DNA from: Zingiber officinale
Lineage: Eukaryota; Streptophyta; Magnoliopsida; Zingiberales; Zingiberaceae
Direction: 5' to 3'
Length of the DNA: 64,000 bases
NCBI RefSeq assembly: GCF_018446385.1
Contig: NC_055992.1
Coordinates: forward strand, 22,042,877 to 22,106,876
Made by a program: the position numbers and the translations under genes. The notes below the pieces were generated by a model. The model had not been told where the DNA came from. It did not search any database and was given only the letters and a program-made list of their open reading frames with translations. Positions 12,060-22,809 of the stretch are shown piece after piece. The stretch's first letter is position 1, and every line of letters begins with the position of its first letter.

Positions 12060-12873
12060 ACATGTAAATTATGGAAGAAACTAGGAGAAAATTAGAGATT
12101 ATGGATGCGTGATAATAAGAAGAAAGTGAAATCATAATAAATAATTTTTTTTAAAGAAACAAATTATATGTCAAATTATAAATGAATTGTAGATAAGATT
12201 AAAATAAAATTTAAGGATGATAGATAATTGTCCCCATTGATAAGGTGCCCAATTAATTAAAGGGTAATAATTTTATTATAATAAGGTAAAGATTAATTCT
12301 CTATTGACATATATTTTGAGAAAAAAAAAATCTTCGCATTCTTAGTCACTTAACAGTCAAGTGGATATAAAATAAAGACTCAGATAGAAAAATCCTCACA
12401 CATTAAACCAAAATAAAAAATTATATTAATTGAAAAATAATTAAAATACAAGACTTAGAGCTTCTTTTATATATCTCCTCGACTCCATAGTAAATATAAA
12501 AATAAATATTTTAAATAAAAAGATAATCTAGGATTATAATTATTTTTTATTTAATAAAAATTAATATGCATAAATTTTGAATATTTTGGAATTTAATTCC
12601 GTTTATTTTCTATCTTTGAAGATTTTTAATTTTTTCCCCCTTTTACCGCAATGTGTAAATCTTTACTATCTTCCAATTTTGAAGATTTTCAATTTCTTTC
12701 TATCTATTGCGGATGAATGAATTTAAAATTTATGTGTAATTACTTTTGGATATTTATTTCTAATTTGCATTACAAATTAAGAATTTCAATATAATCCTGC
12801 AGGAAGAATACAAAAAATGTTGGGAATCGGAAGTGCATTCCAGACAAATTATTAAATTATGGCGTTGGCCTCA
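12060..12873. other. AT-rich upstream region of the alpha-galactosidase gene
   Basis: This is the probable promoter region. Apart from the TATA box that follows I see no ORF, no repeat ends and no clear known cis-motif cluster. Confidence 0.5.
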
Positions 12874-12880
12874 ATATAAA
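12874..12880 (+). promoter_or_regulatory. Probable TATA box of the alpha-galactosidase gene
   Basis: ATATAAA lies 76 bp before the ATG at 12956, in an AT-poor local context (GGCGTTGGCCTCA before, GCTTGG after). A transcription start about 30 bp downstream would leave a leader of roughly 50 nt with no upstream ATG. Confidence 0.55.
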
Positions 12881-12955
12881 GCTTGGTAGGCATCCTCACG
12901 GTGATCGTCAAGCAAAGCAAACAGTTGGAGACCGCCCGTGAGAGGAAGGAGATCG

Positions 12956-15380
12956 ATGGACAAGCAAAGGTTTCAGCTGATGCTAATTCTGGCGTTTGCA
13001 ATGGCCACAACTGATTTTGTTAAGGTCGAATCACTTGCGAATGGCCTCGGGTCGACTCCTCCCATGGGGTATGTTCTCAGTTCTCGTCTTCCTCCCCAAT
13101 TTTTAACCAAAAAGATAAAAAAAACAACTTAATCATGGAGGAGTGTTTCATTTTTCGCCTTTCGGCCTGGATTCATACTGCTCTGTACATTCTTCTTGTT
13201 CAGTTGGAATAGTTGGAATCACTTCTCTTGCCAAATCAATGAGACACTAATCAAAGAAACAGGTAGATGGACGGATGCTGACCCTTTATTTGCTACTTTC
13301 TATTCTCCTTCAATCTTTTCTATAATTATGCAACAGCCGATGCAATGGTGTCAACTGGACTCGCGAAGCTTGGATATCAATACGTCAACATCGGTTAGTC
13401 TCTCACCAGTTGTTTAACTTAGCTTCCTTTTGATTGTTTGTAATTTCTAATCCATGAATGATTTGCAGATGATTGCTGGGCTGAGCACGACCGCGACTCC
13501 CAGGTTCATTATACTGATGCCTTTCTTTAGTTTTTGTCTACAGAATCCACAATAAGCATGAACTGTAACTCTGTAATGTGTTCAGGGATACCTAGTGGCC
13601 AACGGAAGAACATTTCCATCAGGAATCAAAGCTCTTGCAGATTATGTGCACAGCAAGGGGCTTAAGCTTGGCATTTACTCAGATGCAGGGTGAGTATGAT
13701 GGAGTATTATTCGTTTCTGTAAAAAGCCAACACATTTACTCAGCTTTGTGGTTTCTACAGATACCGAACGTGTAGCTCAGAGATGCCTGGTTCACTGGGG
13801 TATGAGAAGAAAGATGCTGAAACTTTTGCTGCATGGGTAAGCTGTTTTGGCAATATGTGTATCTTGGACTTGATATTTCTTTTTTTTATAATATTGCATA
13901 ATGGAAAAGCAATTTTCACTAAATAGTATCTTCCGGGTCAGGGAATAGATTACCTCAAGTATGACAACTGCAACAATGGAGATTTGAAACCCATGGAGAG
14001 GTAGATTTGTAAAGGTCATTGGTTGAATGAGCATGGTTAAAGTAAGTAATTAAACTTGGAATCTTGTTCATATAGGTATCCACAAATGACTCAAGCTATA
14101 ATGAGCACTGATCGACTAATTTTTATCTCCCTTTGTGAATGGTAAGCGAAACACTTCTTCTTCTTCTTCTTCTTCGTCGTCGTCATCATCTTCTTCTTCT
14201 TTTATTAATTACCTATTTCTCGTCATTTGTTTATGAAATTCAGGGGAGACATGCACCCAGCTACCTGGGGAAGCAAACTAGGGAATAGCTGGAGAACTAC
14301 TGATGACATTAATGATTCATGGGAAAGGTTTAACACTTTAATTAAATTGTCTGGTGCAGTGTAGTTATAAAAAATTCAAGCACATTACAGTTTAGAACTA
14401 CAATAGAAAAGAAAAGTTTTGAATTGATTACCTTGATTGTGAAGAGGAGAATTTATATATGGTCGTGCAGTATGGTCTCAAGGGCTGATCAGAATGAAGT
14501 TTATGCTGAGTATGCAAGGCCTGGTGGCTGGAATGGTTAGTGCATCTTTAATTAACTATTCAGTATGTATATATATACCCACACTGCATCTTTATATCTC
14601 TATTAATTATTAGATCCTGATATGCTCGAAGTTGGAAATGGTGGGATGACTAATGATGAATACATTGTGCATTTCAGCATCTGGGCTATCTCCAAGGTAG
14701 CCACTCCCAGCTTAATTACCATGCATTCATCTGAAATACTTGAGAATTATGTGATGCTTGCCTTGCAGGCTCCTCTCCTCATTGGCTGTGATGTTAGAAA
14801 TATGACACAGGAAACCATGGCCATTCTTGGAAACAAGGAAGTGATTGCTGTTAACCAAGGTGCAGTCCCCCCTTTATTCTCTGTTTCTGATTAACTAACT
14901 GTATTTACAAAATAATGAATGGTGTCTCCCCTTCAGATCCTCTGGGTGTTCAAGCTAAGAAGGTCAGGATGATGGGCAGTGCTGAGGTTAGTTAGCCACA
15001 CTGTTTTCTAGTTGTTGTTGTTTATTTTTTTTAAATAAAATTGATTCATTCACAGGTTTGGGCCGGGCCTTTATCTGGATATAGAACAGTTGTAGTGCTA
15101 CTGAACCGGTCCGTTTTCGCGGCCCAAATCACGGCCCACTGGGATGACATTGGCATTCCACCCAATACTTATGTGCAAGCAAGAAATCTGTGGAAGGTAT
15201 TACTGCTGCAGAACTAGCACTCTGCTCACTGCTGAGTTCATGTGTTTATTAATTTGTTCTTGTTCTCTTTTAATGCAGCATATAACACTGGAGAGGGAAT
15301 TTGTGGGTAAATTGAGAGCCCAAGTCAGCGGCCATTCTTGCAAGATGTATATTTTAACTCCCGTGTCTCAATCAGAATGA
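12956..15380 (+). CDS. Alpha-galactosidase (GH27), secreted, 15 exons
   Basis: The enzyme removes terminal alpha-1,6-galactose from raffinose-type sugars, galactomannan and galactolipids. Inferred exons: 12956-13068, 13204-13262, 13337-13393, 13469-13503, 13586-13689, 13761-13836, 13942-14000, 14076-14141, 14244-14327, 14471-14535, 14614-14696, 14769-14859, 14937-14986, 15056-15196, 15279-15380. All junctions are GT-AG, all phases agree, and the spliced length is 1185 nt (394 residues), normal for plant GH27. Residues 6-20 are hydrophobic, a signal peptide, so the product is apoplastic or vacuolar. GH27 marks: [13 protein letters not shown] near residue 35, [17 protein letters not shown], the nucleophile Asp156 in LKYDNC, the acid/base Asp211 in WRTTDDI, and GGWNDPDML. 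The C-terminal beta domain ends in a typical CKMYILTP. The protein start is the first ATG after the TATA box. No frameshift or stop is seen, so it looks functional. Which plant paralogue it is cannot be told here. Confidence 0.95.
14154..14201. repeat. CTT/CGT microsatellite in intron 8
   Basis: An imperfect trinucleotide run, (CTT)n with CGT and CAT units, lies 13 bp after the exon 8 donor site and away from the acceptor. Confidence 0.85.
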
Positions 15381-15423
15381 GAAGCATCAGTGTATCACGG
15401 CGTATTTGAATTAATGTAAGCTG

Positions 15424-15429
15424 AATAAA
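15424..15429 (+). terminator. Polyadenylation signal of the alpha-galactosidase gene
   Basis: AATAAA lies 44 bp after the stop codon in a T-rich stretch. Plant 3' ends are loosely defined, so the exact cleavage site cannot be placed. Confidence 0.5.
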
Positions 15430-15821
15430 TGAGATGTGAGCTAATTTAAGATATCAATTGGCAGTTTGATGCTTGTGTTGGCTTGTTCACAATTCCACTG
15501 AGTTCCTCTCAGCTCAATCTCCTCTGACCACTCCCCAAACCAAGATTTAGTTGAACTCTTAAAGCTAAATTGCCATCATATGTAGTTATCAGTTTGTTTT
15601 GTTGGTTAATTAATAAAGTTAACGTCAACATTGGAAGGTGCAATAAATCTTGCATACACTTTTAATTTTTTACAATCCTATATATGCACGTACTTTAACT
15701 TTGTCTTTAATGCTGCTACTCCATGATCCTACAACCTCATCGAAATTTCTACACTTTTCCTCAATCTAGTTAGCTGGATCCCTGGTTCATAATCAGGGAT
15801 GAATCATTTATAATAATGATT
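15430..15821. other. Downstream flank of the alpha-galactosidase gene
   Basis: This is 3' untranslated region and intergenic DNA up to the next MITE. No ORF or repeat is seen. Confidence 0.5.
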
Positions 15822-16065
15822 GGATCATGATCACAATCTAACCATAATTAATAATGATTCTTCTCTAAATTTACCGTCCTCCTAGGTTATAGTTTGGATC
15901 TAGGCAGATGGCCGGAGGCCGCCCCTCGCTTGGCACCCGACAGCTTAGCCACTTGCCCACCACAGGTAGTCCCCAGCTATCCATCCCAATCCAAATTATA
16001 ATCTAGGGGATAGTGAATCTACGGAGAGATCGTAATCAATTTTGATCGGATTGCGATCATGATCC
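15822..16065. mobile_element. MITE-like element, copy B
   Basis: The left end is GGATCATGATCACAATC and the right end, reversed, is GGATCATGATCGCAATC, 16 of 17 matching. The inverted match continues outward for about 10 bp (TAATxATGAT), so the true element may be slightly longer. The centre resembles copy A at 11804-12059: GGTTATAGTTTGGATC, GGCCGGAGGCC and CAATCCAAATTATAATCT. The two copies bracket the alpha-galactosidase gene. Confidence 0.7.
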
Positions 16066-17573
16066 GATCATAATTATAAGTGATCTATTTCCTAGTCTAC
16101 TTTTTTTTTTTATAGATAGGAGGATCTGGTGTCGGCTAGGTGAGGTAGAAAAAACCTCTTATACAATAATTATTTATCAATATTTCAGTATTGATATAAG
16201 ATAAAGATTTTAATCGTAAAACAATTCTCACATTTCACGAGAGGAAATTACAGCCCCCTCCATGATGATTGCTTTGTTCAATAAAGTCACTGAAGACAAT
16301 GAATCCTCACAAAATAATTCTTCTCTTGATACAACCAATCTCATTAACTCCAAAATATTTAGAATATCAATTAATTATTACAAATTTCATATGAATTTTA
16401 AGATCAATTATCATATTTACTATACTTTTTTTCATTTTCATGAAGCCTCATTCAATCCTTAATGCTGTGGTTCTCAATCAATAATTACAATTTCTTGATG
16501 GTGATGAGCTACTCATCCTACCAGCCACAACTACCTATATTAATTGAAAGCATTTTTAGGTGCTATAATTTATTTCTAATAGTTGCTATAGTTTTTTTAA
16601 TAAAAAAACTGAATTTTTTCCCCTAAAAATAAAATTTTTAAAATAGAAAATTTTCAATAAATAGACAGATCGAGAGCCAGTGTAGTGTATTAAATTGTTT
16701 ATTGCTAATTGACAACGGGGAGCATTTTCACATTTTTCAGTTGGCACGATGCACTTGGTCCCCTTTGTTAAATGTCTTTTACGCTAGCTGCTTCTCAGAG
16801 TATTTGGTTTATCTTCCAAGTTTACAGACAAAAGGCAGATGGCAATTGAAAAATAGTTACTAGAGTTTCAAATGTTTAAATTTTCATAAACATAATGATG
16901 TTACCAATATTGTGTTTACATTTTTAATATTCGGATGGTAATAGAGTTGAAAGTGTCGAGATTGAATATAAAGAATTTAAGGTCTAGTAGTAATAGATGT
17001 AATAAAATGATTGTCAAGTTAAGAGATAATAAGTTTTTTTTTTAAGCTTAGAGTTTTAAATATGTAAGATTATTTTTATAAAAATATGGTTACAAATCGG
17101 ATTATTAAAATGAAGAAAGGCATTAAATATTCTTTGTGATTATAAAAAAATCTCTAAATTTTATAATAAATTTTAGAAAATGATAATTAGATTTACTATA
17201 ATACATGAGTTGAATGTTGAGATATAAAGTAAGCACCTAACTAAAGATAGGAATCATAGAGATAAAAAAAATAAATTGGATGAGGAAACATAAAAAAATA
17301 AATAAATAAATAGTATAAAAATTGAAAATATCAAAAAGAAAATTAGAGTTGAGCTTATTGAGAGAGAAACTCCAAGAGATACCTTTAACTAGGGGTGTAC
17401 AAAAATTTAGTTAAATTGAATAAATCGACGGAATTTAAAAATTCGATTAGATTATTTTAGAATTTTGATTTTTTTTAAAAAAAATGATTATATCGGTTAA
17501 TTTAATTCATATTCAATTTTAAAATCTCTTATTCGATTAAACCAAATAAATCAAAATAATAATGAATTGATAC
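16066..17573. other. Intergenic DNA, no gene recognised
   Basis: AT-rich sequence. A 66-residue frame at 16262-16462 has no recognisable features. GGGGTGTACAAAAATTTAG near 17393 resembles the start of a known kind of plant repeat, but I could not find a matching end. Confidence 0.5.
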
Positions 17574-19401
17574 AAAATTTATCATAAATGATAGTGGTGT
17601 TATATTTTGAAAATCATCACCGCTATGATGTTGGATTTCAAAAATTGTTACGAACTATAAGTGCACGATTACATCGTTCGTAGTATAAAAGATATCGAAC
17701 TCATAGGGATTGTTGATTAAATACTAATTGATTTCACACAATGAATTCCCTAGACAAATGAAAGGTAGGATGGAAAAGAGAGAGTAAAAGACAGACTAAG
17801 AAGAAAGAGAGAGAGAAGAAGGGATGATCTTGGAATGGGATGGATGATAGATTGTAGGATTTCGATTTTATTATAATGCTAGTTAATATCCCTATGCATT
17901 GTTCATCTACCTAATTACATGCTTATACTTATGTAGAGCTTCTAACTAGAATCTGGTACAACCCCGCGAAAGTCGAACTAGATAGTCTACCAAAGTTCTA
18001 ATGCTATTAAATAAAAAAGCAACTCTAGAAAGTCTGATTAAAAGTTATCCTCTATCACAGGGCCCCCCGATCATACAATCACTAGAGTTATCTAATGTAC
18101 TTCCTAATGGTAGCACTGAAGTATCGACTCCAATTAGAATGCCCTAACAAGGATTAGTCCCTATGTTAAGATCTTTTGACTCTAGAAAGTGGGTAAGTAT
18201 CGTTGTCCTCTGTCACTAAGGGCATAATATGTCTGGTTGAATAGGTATCCTCTGTCACTAAAGATCCCCTAGTTATCTAGTCTAGTAGCAACCTTAACAT
18301 AGAGACAAATCCCTCACATCTTACATGAATTGACCTCATACACATTTCGTCAAACATATACAAGACACAATCCACATAGAACATGTTATAAATACTTCAT
18401 AGCACAGGAAAATGTCCAAATATATAGTTCATACATCACAACACATCACAACTACTTCATACATCCTAGATCTAGAGAATATACTCCATAACAAAGGAGA
18501 AACAACCAAGTGACGATAAATATAGCATCTATAACTTAATACATAGAGATAGAGAGAGAAGAAAATGCTTATCCTTGAAGCGTGACATCCTTGGAGGTGT
18601 TCCCTTGCTTTGGAGGTGGACAGATCGACGAAGATGAAAGATCTAGGGTTCTCCCAAGGGGGAAAACTCTTCTCCAAAGAATGGAGATGAACCCCAAGCC
18701 AAAGATCTCCCAAAAAGAAGAGAAAACTCCTTTAAATAGGGCAGGGCACGGGCCTGACACCACCCATGTCACGGCAGTGTGGAATCCACATGGCCAACTT
18801 TTATTTAGCCTCGAATCAGGTGACACTGTCATGTGATTTCACACGGTCGTGTCTTGCTTGGTCTCTGAATAGGTTGCATGGTTGTGTGGAGTCACACGAC
18901 TGTATTCTTCTTCTCCTTTGGGAAGTCACACGGTCGTGTAGATTCACACTGTCGTGGTCTGCTTCTGCTCTGGAAAGTCCACACAGCCACCTGGATTCAC
19001 ACAGTCATGGTCTTCTTCTCTTTTGGACTATAGCACGACCGTGTGAGTTCACACGACCAGAGCTTGATTTGCCATGGGCAAGACCACATGGCCATGTGGT
19101 TTCATGCGATCTGAGATTGATCTTCTCAATGTTTGCTCCAATGTGTATTTTTGTTCCATTTTCGCTCCAAACGATGTCCTGTCAATCAAAACAAGCAAAG
19201 AGCATATCTCCAAATAGAATATAATAGAAGTACGATATTATAATAAAATATGATACAATAAATATATATTATGCTCATAAAATATAAGTAGATGTGTGTT
19301 GAACTATGCATAAAAATGTATATAATCTACTCACATCAAAACCAACATAACTATGATAATGAATTTTGAAATCTAATACCACTATAATTTTGATAAATTT
19401 T
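17574..19401. mobile_element. 1.8-kb element with ~65-bp terminal inverted repeats, unclassified
   Basis: The left end (17574-17638) and the reversed right end (19401-19337) both begin AAAATTTATCA and share ATAGTGGT, then the spaced words TTA, ATTT, CAAAAT-like, CAT and TATG(A/T)TGTTGG. Overall similarity is about 75%. The interior has a block (CGTTCGTAGTATAAAAGATA, then TCGAACTCATAGGGATTGTTG) of a kind I recall as widespread in plant genomes. No transposase ORF is visible. Long inverted repeats would suit a non-autonomous Mutator-like or foldback element, but I found no clear 9-bp target duplication. Confidence 0.5.
18765..19110. repeat. Degenerate repeats of a CACACGG(T/C)CGTGTG palindrome
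   Basis: The words TCACACGGTCGTGT, GTCACACGACTGT, TTCACACTGTCGTGG, CCACACAGCCACCTGG, TTCACACAGTCATGG, AGCACGACCGTGTG, TTCACACGACCAGAG and ACCACATGGCCATGTGG follow one another at 20-50 bp spacing, linked by GGATTCACA and TCTTCTTCTC. About ten half-palindromes are present. Overlapping small frames here on both strands (84-152 codons) are by-products of the repeat. Confidence 0.7.
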
Positions 19402-19866
19402 TAGACAATAATTAGAAAATTTCAGTTATATTAATTCTGTTTTAAATCTAATTAATCAATATTTTATCTGCTCCATTTGTTTAATTTTTATTTAAAAATT
19501 TGATAAGTTTGATTAGTTAAAAAAAATCAATTTATTCGGTTTCGATTATTTCAATTCAATTCAATTTTAACTGAATAATCAATCTTAGTTTTAAGAAGAT
19601 AAAAAATAATTAAAAAATATAAAAAATTATTTAAATATAGATAAAAATATCAATCGAATAGGTATTTAGATAAATATTTAGTTGTTATGGTTTATAGTAA
19701 TAAAGTATTCTATTAAAATATAATTTGATATCACAAATAAATAAATTTAAATGATCTAATTTCTAGGACGAAATCAAATATGTATATTTTGTTAAAAGTA
19801 TAATTTGATATCATAAATAAATAAATTTAGATGCTCTAAATTATCAGACGAATATAATAAAATAAT
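19402..19866. other. AT-rich flank with an 80-bp duplication
   Basis: TATAATTTGATATCA(C/T)AAATAAATAAATTTA occurs at about 19720 and 19800, a tandem duplication of about 80 bp, just left of the Tat target site. No gene is seen. Confidence 0.6.
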
Positions 19867-19871
19867 ATATA

Positions 19872-20882
19872 TGATACGGTGCATAAAGGTGGAGTCTAAT
19901 AAGGACAGACAATCTGAAGTTAAGGGTACATGACAGTCAGAAGCCAAGAGGACGTGGTAATCAGAAATCAAGGGACGCGGCAGACAGCAGTTAGGGGAAA
20001 GAAAGAGGTAGACCGCTTGACATCATTAGCCGGATAATTCCCGGTCAGGTACTGACAAGTCAGGATCCCAGATTAGAGACATGAGACCTAGCCTAGGGTA
20101 AGGTCTGACCTTTCCCGACCGGTATGGTTCCCTCAACCTGATCTGCATAGACAGGCCTGGTACTTTCAGTAAGACAGCTTTCGGCCGACCTTCCAGTACT
20201 CCAAGCGTGAAGGAGGGGACCCGAGCCGCAGCTCGTCTCCCTCATCAAGACTCAGGTCAAGCGCTACACTGTAATAGTCATCTCAAGCTGTCAATAGCTA
20301 AACCCGGGTGGGACAGAAGGCACTAGGCGATAACAATGTTAGGGAATCGTAATCGCCTGCTAGAGAATAGCTGCTATATGTTAGGAAATATTCCAAGGGT
20401 CTGCTGTCATCCGCGAATGTAACCTTCTTTCAATCCATAGGAGGGTGTCACACGTCCTTCATGACCCAACAGGCCCTGACACCCGACATTCTCTGACATC
20501 GGTCAAACTCCAAAGGTACACACGATCATATAAAATGGGAGGCCCTCTCCCTTGAGCAGGTACGCTCTATCGCACATTCGCACTTATCTTCTACAATTCT
20601 TTTTCCTTCGTATATTGTTCTTCTGGGGAAAAAGTACTTGACTTGATCGTAGGAGGGCTTGCACTAGGGATTTTTTCCCTGGTTTCTAGTGTCTAACGTT
20701 CTGTGTGCTTGTCTGAGTGTACGCAGAGCCTAAGTACTATCGGGTTAGTCACCGCCGCCTGTCAGTCCCACGCGAGGATCCGTTTTCCCAGGCATATACG
20801 TAAGGGTGTCCAAGTCGCCTCTCCGTCAACGCCAGTGACATCTCAGCCGACATTCGTCTGACTCAGATTCTGAACAGGATCA
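19872..20882 (+). repeat. 5' LTR of the Tat element
   Basis: It matches 51896-52908 along its length, for example GTGCATAAAGGTG, CTTTCAGTAAGACAGCT and GGAGGGTGTCAC. A TATA box (TATAAAA) at 20529-20535 marks the promoter. The LTR ends GGATCA. Next comes ATTTGGCGTCGTCTGTGGGA, in which TGG at 20886 begins the probable primer binding site; the tRNA is not identified. Confidence 0.93.
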
Positions 20883-20885
20883 ATT

Positions 20886-20902
20886 TGGCGTCGTCTGTGG
20901 GA
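20886..20902 (+). promoter_or_regulatory. Probable primer binding site of the Tat element
   Basis: TGGCGTCGTCTGTGGGA lies 3 bp after the 5' LTR. It resembles the TGGCGCCGTCTGTGGGA form I recall from plant Tat elements, with one C changed to T. Confidence 0.6.
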
Positions 20903-20931
20903 ATCTCCTTCACCTGTTGTGGAATGTGACG

Positions 20932-22230
20932 ATGGAGGAGACCAGAAGAATCAACGTCACCATGACAATATGAGAGTATGAGCTATTCAAGGAGGCCAAC
21001 AGGCGAGCGGCTTCCGAAAAATATATCACTTCTTCACATCCACACAAGATGCCCGCAATTTCTAAGGACCCAACCCGTGTCTCAGATAGGGGATCTAAAA
21101 GAAAACTGCCCAAGGATTTCCCTCAAGCCTTTTATCGGGAGCCCTTCCCGAACTACTACAATAAGAGTCTGGACTGTTATAATAAGAAAGAGTAACCACA
21201 GACCTCCATGCCCGAGAGCTACCCGCCTAGAGATTCAAAAAAGGGGAAAGCCATAGTCCTCCGGGAGGAGCCTGAGGAGCAAATGTCCTTCTCTCTAAGG
21301 GTACTCGAGGAGAAGCTACCGAAAGGATACAAGCACCCAGTTATTGGAGAGTATAATGGTAGCAAGGACCCGGAGAATCACCTCTGAAAATTTTAGAACG
21401 TTGCGATACTGCACCAATACAGTGATGCCATCAAGTGCCGAGTGTTCTTAAACACTCTTTCCGGCTCGACACAAAAATGGTTCGATGGATTGTCGAACGG
21501 ATCCATTACATGCTTCCAAGACTTCAAGACCGTTTTCCTGTGCCATTTCGCTAGTCGTAGGAAGTATCAGAAGACAGACAATTGTGTCTTTGCCCTCAAG
21601 TCAGGGTCTGTCGAGCCCTTGAGAAGCTATATCAAACGCTTCAACCAGGTAGCCCAAGACGTCCCGTCCGCTACCTCGGAGATACTGATGAGCGCCTTCT
21701 CCCATGGTTTGGTAGAAGGAGAGTTCTTCCGATCCTTCATCCAAGAGTCTGTGAAGAACTTTAATGAGATGCTAGGGAAGACCGCTAGCTATATCAATAT
21801 AGAAGAAGCATAGGCAGCTAAGCGGAAAGCATACAAGGCGCCTGCTCTTTCCAAAAAGCCAGAGAAAAGGCCGCCCCAACCTCTAACTCAGCCTTTTCCC
21901 CGCTTCAAGGATGCCCGACCAGGATTCCCACCCGGTCAGGACTCCAGGGCGGCTTAACGAGTAGAAGTTGTCCAAGCCCCAAGACTCGATCAGTGGGGGC
22001 CCCGATATTGCACTTACTATAGGTCCCACACCCATGCCACTAGGGATTACGTCCAGTTTGCCCGTGACTCTCGGCGAGCAGTTGAACTAGGCATGCCACC
22101 ACCTGAGATCACGCCCAAGGTTCAGAGGCTGTTAGCTAGCCAACCTACTACAGCAGGTCAGTCAGGTAAATCCCTACCCGAAAATATAGGTCAGGGAAGC
22201 CAGTAGCTAGGCCGGGGCAAGAAGCTAGGG
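20932..22230 (+). pseudogene. Tat gag, decayed
   Basis: Reading starts at ATGGAGGAGACC about 50 bp after the LTR and meets a stop within 14 codons. The best preserved stretch (21442-21813, 123 codons) is a retrotransposon gag domain: LNTLSGSTQKWFDGL, the motif FKTVFLCHFAS and LRSYIKRFNQ. Further stops and frame changes occur near 21387, 21811 and 21955. Gag would build the virus-like particle. No zinc knuckle was clear; remnants of a C-x2-H region lie around 22010-22070 (RYCTYYRSHTHAT), a common ending in this lineage. Confidence 0.85.
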
Positions 22231-22809
22231 GAATCCCTAGAGGAGGAGAACAGGAGAAATGCCACCATCCAAGAGATCAGCATGATCTCCGGAAGGCTCA
22301 CAAATGGAGATTCCACTAGGGTTCGGAAATCTCATGAATGCCGCTTGGAAATACATGCTATAGGATGCAGCCAGAAACAAGTTGTCGAACCCATAATCAG
22401 TTTCGAGCCGCAAGACATGGAGGGACTGGAGCTCCCGCACGATGATGCCCTGACAATCAAAGCCGTCATAGCCAACAACCGTGTAGCTAGGGTTTTCGTT
22501 GATATCGGAAGCTCTATCAACATGTTGTTTAAGAATATGTTTGAGGGCATGCAAATCGACGCCAGTGAGCTCTAGCCCATAGCCATTTCATTGGACGGGT
22601 TCACGGGCAATGAGGTAAGACCAATGGATCAAATCAAGCTAGTCATATATCTGAGTAGCGAGCCCCTGGTTAGGATGCGGAGGAGCACTTTCATCATGGT
22701 GGATTCACCATCCTCTTACAACATCATCCTGGGAAGACCAACATTGGACGAGTTCCGGGCGGCAGTCTCCACCTTCCATCAAAAGATTAAATTCCCTGTG
22801 GGAGACTAA
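22231..22809 (+). pseudogene. Tat aspartic protease region, decayed
   Basis: Two frames, 22282-22575 and 22591-22809, are separated by a single TAG but are in the same phase. The catalytic loop reads VFVDIGSSINML, where the family usually has D-T/S-G, so Thr/Ser is replaced by Ile. Further on, YNIILGRPTLDEFRA is the conserved ILGR block of gypsy proteases. The protein would process Gag-Pol. The replaced residue and the stop argue that it is inactive. Confidence 0.8.

Noticed and set aside
18429-19224. Several overlapping frames on both strands (84-152 codons)
   Set aside because: They follow from the palindromic repeats in 18765-19110. None has a recognisable domain.
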